Part shown: one piece after another, positions 15,429 to 24,841 of the stretch
How positions within the stretch are numbered: the stretch's first letter is position 1
Layout: each line of letters begins with the position of its first letter
DNA from: Bacteroidaceae bacterium
GTDB taxonomy: Bacteria; Bacteroidota; Bacteroidia; Bacteroidales; Bacteroidaceae
Length of the DNA stretch: 33,133 nucleotides
Reading direction: 5' to 3'
Assembly: GCA_017647975.1 (NCBI GenBank)
Contig: JAGCJL010000095.1
Location: 1 to 33,133, forward strand
The notes under the pieces: model-generated
Told to the model about the DNA's origin: nothing
The model's input: the letters and a program-made list of their open reading frames with translations, nothing else
Database searches by the model: none
Made by a program: the position numbers and the translations under genes

Positions 15429-15783
15429 TCTGCTTGCCTTGATTCTTGTAGGGTGCAGAAGCGTGGAACGTAACGAATATGATTTTTTCTCTACGAACAG
15501 AATCAGTGAGCATATCCGCATTGACAGTATCGTTCTTCATGACAGTATTTTTATACGAGAAAAGTCCGATACTGTCTTTTTTACCAAATATAGGACTCTT
15601 TACAGAGAACGAATGGTGTGTGATACTGTTGTAAGGTGTGATACTGTTTTTGTGGAACGTGAAATAGAGGTAGAGAAAAAGGAATATTTTCCTCTTCTGC
15701 TCTTTATTACAGTTCTTCTCTCTTTCTTTCTATGGCGGAGCGGGGCTTTGAGGGTGTTGTGGAAACTGCTGGTCAAGAGATGA
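15400..15783 (+). CDS. Candidate unimolecular spanin (lipoprotein with C-terminal TM)
   Basis: This 127-aa protein has a type II signal sequence with lipobox L16-V17-G18-C19, which places its N-terminus in the outer membrane. A hydrophobic segment at about residues 96-113 would insert in the inner membrane. The ~75 residues between alternate polar and aliphatic residues with repeated D-S-I/D-T-V motifs, suggesting beta structure. This is the topology of u-spanins such as phage T1 gp11, which fuse the two membranes in the last step of lysis. The start is inside the holin gene (29-nt overlap); the longer frame from 15358 would spoil the signal peptide. The function is inferred from topology and the holin neighbour, not from recognised homology. 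Confidence 0.65.
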   Translation: MRNVISLSLSLLALILVGCRSVERNEYDFFSTNRISEHIRIDSIVLHDSIFIREKSDTVFFTKYRTLYRERMVCDTVVRCDTVFVEREIEVEKKEYFPLLLFITVLLSFFLWRSGALRVLWKLLVKR

Positions 15784-15829
15784 CTTTTGTTTAATTGAAA
15801 TGGATTGATTTTTTACTGCTTATAATTTT

Positions 15830-18709
15830 ATGCATAAGAGTTTTTCGTTTAAAGGAATGGGAGGAAGTACCGACAAACTTCTTGCACCAGAGGGGGAATG
15901 TCTGGAACTTGTGAACATGCGTATTAGTAATGGTTCATTACGTCCGCTTCCAAAGACAATGGAGATTGAAACATTGGATACTTTGTTTTCCAAAATTTAT
16001 TGGCATGAGCAGAATTCGTGCTATCTGTGTATAAGTGATGACAGTACCTCTACAATAAGTTTTTATGATTCGGAGTGGTGCTTGCTGTTGAATTCTTCGG
16101 GAAGAAAGCTGAAATTTACTTTACTCAAAGGTGTCAGACATGTGGAATTTTTTGGTAGTATAGTTTGTTGTATGACCGACAGTGGAATCATGTATCTGAT
16201 AAGTGATAATGGTACTTATAAATGGTTGGGTGAACGTCCTGCTTTTCCTGGTGTGAGTATTACTATTACATCACAACTGAAGAAACTTATTACGGAAACG
16301 GAATTCAACATAAAAGCGGTTGTCGGTGAAGAAACTGCAGCTTGGAGATTGAATGAGAAAGGGTATATTGACGAGTGTATTTTTAATTTGGAAAGTAGTG
16401 GCCATTTTATAGACCGTGCATTGTTCAAATACGCCATTAGATTATTCGACGGTTCTTATATATATACTTCGCAACCATTCTATGTTTGTAATGATAATGT
16501 TATAGAAGAAGTGGGGCGTGATGTATGTAATTTGCTTTCGGAGCCTGTTGTTGAAACTTCTGACAAAACGGCCTATAGAGTCAAAGTGCAAGGGTTTAAA
16601 CCTAATTTCCGTTTCTTTGGACTGAGCTTTTCTAATTGGAAAGGTGTGATTGTGGGTATTGATATTTTTACAACCGGTTCTATTAAAGGAAAGAAGGTTG
16701 ATACATTGAATGCAACATTTCGTGATACTTCAAATAAGGAGTTTGTCAATATAAAATATGAAAAATATGTGGATAAGAGTATTGTTGAAATCTGGAACGA
16801 AGTAAACGATGCTGCTCTTTATTACAAGTATGCCGAATACAATCTCGATGGAAAATGTATTTTTACACTTGATGATGTCTCCATGACAAATTTGTTGTTG
16901 CAACAAAGTCTTGCATCTTCGGAGGTTGCCCCTGATCTTACATCAAAAGAGGTGAAATGTGGTTATGTCTTGAACAATAGATTACATATTGGTGGCTTGA
17001 GAGAGCATTTTTTTAAAGGCTATGATGCCTATTCATTGCTGTCGCCTGGAGGTGTAAAAAAAGTTATTGAGGGGTTTGTTATTGAGGTAAAAATCAAGAC
17101 GTTGAATGGTGTGTCGAGAGTTGTAAAGGATTATGGACAGATAGAACTTGGATTCAAGGATGGTATGTTTGAGATACAGCCTTTGTTGACTTATCCCGAT
17201 TCACGTGCATATGAGATGAATCTTTTTGCAATAATGGATACCGAAACGTTTAAGAAAACAGTTCCATTGACTCCACATAAATATTTGAATATGGCTCAAT
17301 ATTTGAATAAGTGGTATTTGACTTACGATGTTACTGTTGAGGCTGTTTTTGCAAGTGGAGAATCGGCTGCATATATCTCGGATGAAGATGTTGTAAAACT
17401 GTTTTCTTATAAGGTGGGTACTCACAAGGTAGTTTATTCAGCCTCTTCAAATAGCTGGACATATAATGGTTCGTCATTTCCACCGGCAGAATTTAAAAGT
17501 TTGCGTATATTTAATATAAGGCGTGATCAGGCCGACGGAGATACACTTAAATTCACTATTGTTTTTGCCGATACCGAGGTGAGTGGAGATTTTTATGATA
17601 TAAGGAATATGCCTATTGATTCTTCATGGTCGCTTTTTAGTGGGCAGAATCCTTTTTACGAGGAATATCCGTATGAGGATAAGCCTAATGTAATGAAGGT
17701 GTCGTCGGTTGAAAATCCTTTTCTCTTCCCTGCAAAATCAACTTATGCTCCATCTCAAGGTGAGATAGTGGCTGTATGTAATAATGCATTTGAATTATCG
17801 CAAGGGAAATTCGGTGAACATCCGTTGTTCGTGTTCTGTAAAGATGGTATATGGGCTATGGCTGTTGATGCTTCGGGTACTGTGGCTTATTCGGCTTCTT
17901 ATCCTATCTCAAAAGAGATTTGCCTGAATAAAGATTCGGTGTGCGATGTTGGTGCCGGTGTGATATTTGTCTCCGAAAGGGGAGTGATGCTTCTCAGGGG
18001 CAATAGTATGCAGCATATATCGGAACAGATGGTCAATGATGCCGAAAATTCAAAGATAATCGCCAAATCACAGTCTTATCGTAATATATTGTCTATGGCC
18101 GGTTTGTCGGCTGTTGAAAGTGATGTAACTTTCCTTGATTTTATAAGAGATTGCAAGGCTGCTTATATAAATTCTACAAATGAGGTGGTGTTTGCCAATC
18201 CCTATTTTGGCTTTTCTTTTCTTTTTTCTCTTGATATTGGAACTTGGAGCAAGATTGATGAAAAGGCATATGGTTTTGTTTATGATAATATCTCATTGAA
18301 GATGTTCAAGCATTACGGCTATGAAACTGTTATAAAGGATTTTGGTAACTTTATGCATGGTGGCAATAAGGTGGCATTGTTTACCCGCCCACAGTTATGG
18401 GGTACAAAGTTACCAAAAAGGATTATGCAATTATTGCTTCATGCCTATGTATCGTTAAATTATGATTACACCGGTAATGTTCCGGCTTTGGGATGTTATC
18501 TGCTTTGTAGCAATGACGGTATCAATTTTAAATTGCTTAAAGGCGGCGAAGTGAATGTTGAAAAGCAGGATATAGCATTCAGGTATTTTCCAACATCGTC
18601 ATATAGATATTATATAATTGCTTTGGCTGGCAATATTGGTAAAGAAAGTCTTATTACAGGTGTAGAGCTGGAAATAGCTCTTGCATGGGGTAACCGCCTG
18701 AGTAATTGA
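15830..18709 (+). CDS. Nozzle-like tail (stabilisation) protein
   Basis: This 959-aa, strand-rich protein opens with a phage-tail start pattern (G-G-x-x-x-x-L-x-x-P-E-G-E-x-x-x-L-x-N-M-R). Later it carries a stretch I recognise from Bacteroidetes phage tail/stabilisation proteins: VENPFLFPAK, then ELSQGKFGEHPLFVFCKDGIWAM cut short here, and GVIFVSERGVMLLRG (roughly residues 628-725). Such proteins form the beta-propeller-like nozzle of short-tailed particles. The last ~100 residues look like a separate beta domain ending in ALAWGNRLSN. The module thus resembles a podovirus head and neck without portal and without fibres. Its stop codon lies in the left arm of a long terminator hairpin. Confidence 0.72.
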   Translation: MHKSFSFKGMGGSTDKLLAPEGECLELVNMRISNGSLRPLPKTMEIETLDTLFSKIYWHEQNSCYLCISDDSTSTISFYDSEWCLLLNSSGRKLKFTLLKGVRHVEFFGSIVCCMTDSGIMYLISDNGTYKWLGERPAFPGVSITITSQLKKLITETEFNIKAVVGEETAAWRLNEKGYIDECIFNLESSGHFIDRALFKYAIRLFDGSYIYTSQPFYVCNDNVIEEVGRDVCNLLSEPVVETSDKTAYRVKVQGFKPNFRFFGLSFSNWKGVIVGIDIFTTGSIKGKKVDTLNATFRDTSNKEFVNIKYEKYVDKSIVEIWNEVNDAALYYKYAEYNLDGKCIFTLDDVSMTNLLLQQSLASSEVAPDLTSKEVKCGYVLNNRLHIGGLREHFFKGYDAYSLLSPGGVKKVIEGFVIEVKIKTLNGVSRVVKDYGQIELGFKDGMFEIQPLLTYPDSRAYEMNLFAIMDTETFKKTVPLTPHKYLNMAQYLNKWYLTYDVTVEAVFASGESAAYISDEDVVKLFSYKVGTHKVVYSASSNSWTYNGSSFPPAEFKSLRIFNIRRDQADGDTLKFTIVFADTEVSGDFYDIRNMPIDSSWSLFSGQNPFYEEYPYEDKPNVMKVSSVENPFLFPAKSTYAPSQGEIVAVCNNAFELSQGKFGEHPLFVFCKDGIWAMAVDASGTVAYSASYPISKEICLNKDSVCDVGAGVIFVSERGVMLLRGNSMQHISEQMVNDAENSKIIAKSQSYRNILSMAGLSAVESDVTFLDFIRDCKAAYINSTNEVVFANPYFGFSFLFSLDIGTWSKIDEKAYGFVYDNISLKMFKHYGYETVIKDFGNFMHGGNKVALFTRPQLWGTKLPKRIMQLLLHAYVSLNYDYTGNVPALGCYLLCSNDGINFKLLKGGEVNVEKQDIAFRYFPTSSYRYYIIALAGNIGKESLITGVELEIALAWGNRLSN

Positions 18710-18750
18710 TAAAAAAGCGACATACGAATGGTATGTCGCTTTTTTATCAA
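18706..18750. terminator. 20-bp two-way terminator
   Basis: A perfect 20-bp stem surrounds a GAATG loop. Its AAAAAA and TTTTTT runs provide a T-tract on both strands. It overlaps the stop of the nozzle gene on the plus strand and follows the stop of the small membrane protein on the minus strand, ending both convergent operons. Confidence 0.93.
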
Positions 18751-18944
18751 TTGTTGTTTTGGTTATTGATACGTGTAAGCCATTTTTCATTTTTACTAAT
18801 GAATATGCTGCAACGTGCGAATGTTGCGAAGGATAGGATAAACAGTATTGTTGCAGCTTTTTCTACAAAAAAAGCATCTATGGTGCCAAGCATCATTATA
18901 AGGCTGGCGATTTGTAATGATGTTATAAATGTTGCGGTACTCAT
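18747..18944 (-). CDS. Small two-span membrane protein
   Basis: This 65-aa protein has two hydrophobic stretches (about residues 6-24 and 27-46) and a polar Asn-rich tail. I prefer it to the overlapping plus-strand frame, which would start from a TTG inside the terminator stem. The minus-strand stop falls exactly at the foot of the two-way terminator. It follows the 123-aa gene on the same strand with a 59-nt gap and is probably its operon partner. The function is not recognised. Small membrane proteins beside repressors may affect superinfection or lysis, but nothing here shows that. Confidence 0.5.
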   Translation of the reverse strand: MSTATFITSLQIASLIMMLGTIDAFFVEKAATILFILSFATFARCSIFISKNEKWLTRINNQNNN

Positions 18945-19003
18945 AATCAATGATTTTATATAGTTGTTTATTTTGTTACCGAAATGAAACTTCTTTGTGG
19001 CAT

Positions 19004-19375
19004 TTATTCAAAATTCCAGTAGATTAGACGGTTTTTTGTCTCTCCATCCTTAATGACCAAAGAGGCTTTGTGTATGAACGTCTTTTTACGAAACAACTTT
19101 ACCTCTCCTATAACATTCTTCTCGTTGTTGAACGAAGATTCAATTATGTTCATTCGGTAGCGGTTTCCTTTGATGATTTTCTCTCTTTGCTTGAGAAACT
19201 CCTGTACAAAATCCTCGTTCATAAACCTCTTGTCAATGTAATAGACTTCAATGAGGTTGCTCGAATAATTCCTCTTCCATTTTAGTTTGTACTTGAGGTG
19301 CTCTGCCCATTCTAAAATTTTTTCTTGTAACACCTCGTAATGAGTTAGACAATAGCTCAAAACTTTGTTTTTCAT
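19004..19375 (-). CDS. Hypothetical 123-aa protein, divergent from the repressor
   Basis: I do not recognise this family. It is a basic cytoplasmic protein with many Lys, Asn and Tyr residues, no signal sequence and no membrane segment. A helical N-terminal third (KVLSYCLTHYEVLQEKILEW) is followed by strand-rich segments with N-E-D-F-V-Q-E-F and a C-terminal LVIKDGETKNRLIYW end. Base composition is more AT-rich than the host genes. It is transcribed away from the S24 repressor, from a promoter whose start region carries the shared operator palindrome. The arrangement copies that of lambdoid early genes such as cro, but no helix-turn-helix is evident. Confidence 0.55.
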   Translation of the reverse strand: MKNKVLSYCLTHYEVLQEKILEWAEHLKYKLKWKRNYSSNLIEVYYIDKRFMNEDFVQEFLKQREKIIKGNRYRMNIIESSFNNEKNVIGEVKLFRKKTFIHKASLVIKDGETKNRLIYWNFE

Positions 19376-19435
19376 GTTAAAATAGATTTAAAAATTTTTT
19401 AGTCTCTGTATTTTATGTTATGTTTGTATGAAATG

Positions 19436-19458
19436 CATATAATTCTGCCAATTATATG
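19436..19458. repeat. 9-bp inverted repeat in the repressor control region
   Basis: The arms CATATAATT and AATTATATG flank CTGCC. It lies in the divergent region 19376-19611, between the start of the 123-aa gene and the shared operator. Its sequence differs from the operator, so it may bind another protein or form a leader hairpin. Confidence 0.45.
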
Positions 19459-19496
19459 TCATAAAATGGATAAAAAATACAGTTTTTGATGTTGTT

Positions 19497-19512
19497 TAGC
19501 CAATTATGGCTA
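19497..19512. promoter_or_regulatory. Operator palindrome TAGCCA-N4-TGGCTA (site 2)
   Basis: The half-sites are the same as at 10917-10932, with spacer ATTA. On the minus strand it directly follows a -7 box and so covers the expected transcription start of the 123-aa gene. It lies 100 nt upstream of the S24 repressor start, fitting autoregulation. Confidence 0.6.
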
Positions 19513-19552
19513 CAAATATAGGGTTAAAAAATTTAAATTGAGTTGTTGTTTT
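19513..19552 (-). promoter_or_regulatory. Candidate promoter of the minus-strand early genes
   Basis: On the minus strand AAAACAACAA (19552-19543) is followed after 22 nt by TATATTTG (19520-19513), matching the -7 consensus. The order and spacing copy those of the terminase operon promoter. Confidence 0.5.
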
Positions 19553-19566
19553 AGTCAAAATCTGCT

Positions 19567-19585
19567 ATTTAGATTGTGTCTAAAT
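19567..19585. promoter_or_regulatory. Inverted repeat close to the repressor start
   Basis: The arms ATTTAGA and TCTAAAT flank TTGTG, ending 26 nt before the repressor ATG. It is a plausible second operator for autoregulation or a leader hairpin. It is unlike the TAGCCA sites. Confidence 0.45.
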
Positions 19586-19611
19586 AATACTCTTGAGTAA
19601 CATATTTAACA

Positions 19612-21759
<2,148 letters not shown>

Positions 21760-21760
<1 letters not shown>

Positions 21761-22023
21761 TGGATATGAATGTCGGTAATATAATGCTGGAGATATTATC
21801 TCCTGAAAAGACTATCTTTAAAGGTGCTGTGTCACGTATTTATATTCCCGGCAAGAAAGATCCTTTTCTCATCCTGCATAATCATGCTCCTATAATATCA
21901 TCTATTGATAAGGGAACTATAAAATGGGAATTTGAAGAGGGTGAACAGAGCCTTATAGTTGATGGCGGTTTTATAGAGGCCGGAAATAATAATGTTACTA
22001 TATGTATTGAAACTGTAAAGTGA
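21760..22023 (+). CDS. atpC: ATP synthase F1 epsilon subunit (short form)
   Basis: This 87-aa protein contains only the N-terminal beta-sandwich domain of epsilon, with motifs LEILSPEKTIFKG, LHNHAPIISS and IVDGGFIE. The C-terminal two-helix domain that inhibits ATP hydrolysis in E. coli is absent. Short epsilons are usual in this phylum as far as I know, so this is not a truncation. I use the ATG at 21760, overlapping the atpD stop, rather than the GTG at 21757. It connects the rotor shaft (gamma and the c-ring). Confidence 0.95.
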
Positions 22024-22025
22024 AT

Positions 22026-22412
22026 ATGAGCAGAACAAGGTATATATCATTGATGACAGTAGTGATTGTGGTTATTGCTATAGTCATGGAATTTGTGATG
22101 AAGAGATTTTTCCCCTCACAGACATCTTCGGACTATCTTTTTATACCTCTCTTTTACTTGCTTTTCTATACAGTTTCAGCAATTTTCTTGTTTAAAAAAT
22201 ATTCTCCGTTGCAGTTTGCTAAGGTTATGCTGATTGTCAAGGGGGTGAAAATGATTATTTCTCTCTTCGTGTTACTGATATTGTCGTTTGTGATGCGTGG
22301 AGAGGGTTTGGGAGTTATAGTGAATTTTATTGTATATTTTCTTGTCCTTCTAATTCCTGAGAGTGTTGGACTGATATCATTGAAAAACCGTTTGGCTGTA
22401 CAAGGAAAATGA
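22026..22412 (+). CDS. AtpI-like small membrane protein of the ATP synthase operon
   Basis: This 128-aa inner-membrane protein has four hydrophobic segments (about 8-24, 40-56, 65-88 and 94-113). It lies between the epsilon and a-subunit genes, where Bacteroidetes carry a poorly conserved membrane protein taken to be like AtpI, an assembly factor for the c-ring. Sequence similarity to AtpI is not obvious to me; position and topology carry the call. The ATG at 22026 follows the atpC stop by 2 nt, and its own TGA overlaps the atpB start by 4 nt. Confidence 0.7.
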   Translation: MSRTRYISLMTVVIVVIAIVMEFVMKRFFPSQTSSDYLFIPLFYLLFYTVSAIFLFKKYSPLQFAKVMLIVKGVKMIISLFVLLILSFVMRGEGLGVIVNFIVYFLVLLIPESVGLISLKNRLAVQGK

Positions 22413-23473
22413 CAGGATTAAGATATATACTTGTTACACTTATGTTCTTTGTCGCCGGCTTTCAAGCCGGTGCGGCGGCTCATACACAGCAGAATGGTGG
22501 TGTGGATGTTAAGAAGATTATATTTGAACATGTCAAGGATTCATACGAGTGGCATATAACAACAGTGGGCGAAAAGCATATTGCTATAAGTCTGCCTATA
22601 ATCATTTACTCAAAGCGTGTGGGGTGGGAGGTTTTCTCCTCTTCGGTCTTTCATGAGAATGAAACGCATAAGGGATTCTTTATCTCTACAATAGGGGATA
22701 ACGAAGGAAAATTGGTAGAACTTGATGAATACGGTAATGAACAGCGGCCGCTGCTTGATATTTCGGTGACGAAAAATGTCCTTTCGGTATTTATAACTTC
22801 GTTTGTATTGTTGTTCCTGGTTTTATATACTGCACGTTGGTATGCTAAACGCAAGCCCGGCGACCCTGCACCTCGTGGCTTTATTGGTATAATGGAGATG
22901 CTTATAACAATGGTTGTCGATGATGTAATAAAACCGAATGTGGGTAAAAAGTACAGGAAATATACTCCTTATCTGCTTACATTGTTTTTCTTTATATTCC
23001 TTAGTAATATAATGGGAATTATACCGGTTTTTCCCGGTGGAGCAAATGTTACAGGAAATATTGCGGTTACATTGGCTTTGGCGTTATCGACTTTTTTGAC
23101 AATAAACCTGTTTGGAAACAAGGAGTATTATAAGGAGATATTTTGGCCCAATGTTCCTACATGGCTGAAGTTTCCTATACCTATGATGCCTTTCATTGAA
23201 CTCTTTGGAGTTATTGTAAAACCTTTTGCGTTGACAATAAGGTTGTTTGCGAATATTCTTGCAGGGCACACTGTGATATTGGCATTTGTGAGCATAATAT
23301 TTATAACTATGTCGGTAAATACTTATATAGGTAGCGGTATGATTGTCGTTTCGGTATTCTTTACCGTCTTTATGAATGTGATGGAGTTGCTCGTTGCATT
23401 TATACAAGCTTTTGTTTTTACAATGATGTCGTCGGTGTTCATAGGATTGTCACAGCCCGAACATAGACACTGA
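22409..23473 (+). CDS. atpB: ATP synthase F0 a subunit
   Basis: This inner-membrane stator subunit forms the two ion half-channels. It is 354 aa, longer than the E. coli protein because of an N-terminal signal peptide (about residues 1-24, ending AGAAA) and a ~110-residue periplasmic domain before the first of about five to six membrane helices. This extension is common in Bacteroidetes. The essential arginine is present in ALTIRLFANILAGH. The C-terminal segment VAFIQAFVFTMMSSVFIG is the conserved last helix. It is translationally coupled to the AtpI-like gene upstream. Confidence 0.96.
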   Translation: MTGLRYILVTLMFFVAGFQAGAAAHTQQNGGVDVKKIIFEHVKDSYEWHITTVGEKHIAISLPIIIYSKRVGWEVFSSSVFHENETHKGFFISTIGDNEGKLVELDEYGNEQRPLLDISVTKNVLSVFITSFVLLFLVLYTARWYAKRKPGDPAPRGFIGIMEMLITMVVDDVIKPNVGKKYRKYTPYLLTLFFFIFLSNIMGIIPVFPGGANVTGNIAVTLALALSTFLTINLFGNKEYYKEIFWPNVPTWLKFPIPMMPFIELFGVIVKPFALTIRLFANILAGHTVILAFVSIIFITMSVNTYIGSGMIVVSVFFTVFMNVMELLVAFIQAFVFTMMSSVFIGLSQPEHRH

Positions 23474-23513
23474 AAATAATAAAGAATAATATTAACTTAA
23501 AAATAGAATTATT

Positions 23514-23768
23514 ATGTTTTTGACAATTTTATTACAGGTGGCAATGGGAGCAAGCCTTGCCAAAGTTGGTGCTGCTTTTGCAGCTTGTGGTGCGGTTTTT
23601 GGTGCTGCATGGGGTATAGGAAAAATTGGCTCTACGGCTCTTGAATCAATGGCACGTCAGCCCGAGGTTGCCGGTGATATCCGCTCAAGCATGGTGCTTG
23701 CAGCTGCTCTTATCGAGGGTATTGCCATGTTTGCTGTAGTGGTTTGTTTCCTTGTACTGTTTGTGTAA
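23514..23768 (+). CDS. atpE: ATP synthase F0 c subunit
   Basis: This 84-aa hairpin protein forms the rotor ring. Its two hydrophobic helices are joined by the polar loop ARQPEV. The ion-binding carboxylate is Glu in AALIEGIAMFA. The residue after Glu is Gly rather than the Ser/Thr of sodium-binding rings, so proton coupling is more likely. The N-terminal helix is glycine- and alanine-rich as usual. It follows atpB by a 40-nt gap, the longest in the operon, perhaps room for extra translation signals since ~10 copies are needed per complex. Confidence 0.97.
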   Translation: MFLTILLQVAMGASLAKVGAAFAACGAVFGAAWGIGKIGSTALESMARQPEVAGDIRSSMVLAAALIEGIAMFAVVVCFLVLFV

Positions 23769-23786
23769 TTTAAAGAATTTGCAGTA

Positions 23787-24296
23787 ATGTCGTTCTTGTT
23801 GCCCGAAGCCGGTCTTTTATTCTGGATGTTGCTATCGTTCGGAATTGTCTTTTTCGTATTGTATAAATACGGATTCCCTATCATAACCTCAATGATTGAT
23901 GCACGCAAAAAGTTTATTGATGTGGCTTTGACCAATGCCAAAGAGGCAAATAAGCGTTTGAAAGGTATTGAGGAGGAGGGTAAGATGATTCTGGAAAATG
24001 CCAATAATGAGCAGATTAGAATTATTCGTGAGGCAGTTAAGGCTAAGGAGGATATCATTAGTGAAGCTAAAAAGATTGCCGGTGATGAGGCTGCAAGAAT
24101 GTTGGAAGAGGCACGTGAGTCTATACGTAACGAGAAAGAGGAGGCTTTGCGTGAATTGCGTGGACAAGTGGCGGAACTTTCTATTGCAATAGCCGAAAAG
24201 GTGTTGCGTGAAAAAATGTCCGATGGTGTTGCCGGTAAGGAGTATATAAACAAACTGTTTGATGAGGCTTTGTCTGTAAAGGAGAACAAGCAATGA
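23787..24296 (+). CDS. atpF: ATP synthase F0 b subunit
   Basis: This 169-aa peripheral stalk protein has one membrane helix near the N-terminus (about residues 9-28). A long charged, Ala/Glu/Lys-rich coiled-coil follows (about 35-130), and a short C-terminal part contacts the delta subunit. No second b-type gene is in the operon, so a homodimer is expected. The stop overlaps the atpH start by 4 nt. Confidence 0.95.
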   Translation: MSFLLPEAGLLFWMLLSFGIVFFVLYKYGFPIITSMIDARKKFIDVALTNAKEANKRLKGIEEEGKMILENANNEQIRIIREAVKAKEDIISEAKKIAGDEAARMLEEARESIRNEKEEALRELRGQVAELSIAIAEKVLREKMSDGVAGKEYINKLFDEALSVKENKQ

Positions 24297-24841
24297 ATAC
24301 CGGAGTGATATCAATGAGGTATGCCAAGGCTCTTTTGGCTTACGCTAAGGAGTGTGGCGAAGAGGATGAACTCTATAGTAGCATAAAGGTGCTGCTGCAT
24401 AATGTGGATTCATTGAGGGATTTGCCGGTGTTGTTGCGTGCTCCATTACTTTCGGGAAGTGAACGTGTTGCAATGATATGCAAAGTGTTGGGTGAATCTC
24501 CGGTTGTTGAGAATTTTGCAAGTCTTGTGGTGAAGAAGCAACGCGAAGAACTTATTCTGCCTATTGCTTATTGTTATGCAAGGCTTTATTGCAAAGACAA
24601 GTCATTACTGCCTGTTAAATTTACTACGGCACAACCTTTGGACGATAAACTTAAGAACTGGATAGAAAACCGTATTGCCAAAATGTTGAATAAAAAAGTT
24701 GAGTTGCATAGTGTGGTCGATGATTCAATTATTGGCGGTTATATTTATGAAGCCGATTCAAAGCGACTCGATGCGAGTGTTGGCGGTCAGCTTCGTGAGA
24801 TTAGAAAGATTTTTGTGAAACAGAACAAAAAACTTGTTTGA
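24293..24841 (+). CDS. atpH: ATP synthase F1 delta subunit
   Basis: This 182-aa subunit links the b dimer to the top of F1. The N-terminal helical bundle begins with the typical [13 protein letters not shown]. The C-terminal part has the conserved [25 protein letters not shown] segment, given here only as the landmark G-G-Y-I near residue 157. Length is normal. Its TGA shares one base with the ATG of atpA. Confidence 0.95.
   Translation: MNTGVISMRYAKALLAYAKECGEEDELYSSIKVLLHNVDSLRDLPVLLRAPLLSGSERVAMICKVLGESPVVENFASLVVKKQREELILPIAYCYARLYCKDKSLLPVKFTTAQPLDDKLKNWIENRIAKMLNKKVELHSVVDDSIIGGYIYEADSKRLDASVGGQLREIRKIFVKQNKKLV

Noticed and set aside
18706..18963. Plus-strand 85-codon frame after the nozzle gene
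   Set aside because: It starts at a TTG within the terminator stem, so it would be cut off from transcription. The minus-strand frame ends correctly at the terminator.
19270..19300. N-E-[DE]-F-V-Q-E-[FL] stretch of the 123-aa protein, also present in TerL (residues 55-62)
   Set aside because: The match covers only about eight residues with no similarity around it; likely chance.
23514..23768. Sodium-driven ATP synthase
   Set aside because: The c-subunit Glu is followed by Gly and lacks the Ser/Thr typical of sodium sites, so proton coupling is more likely.
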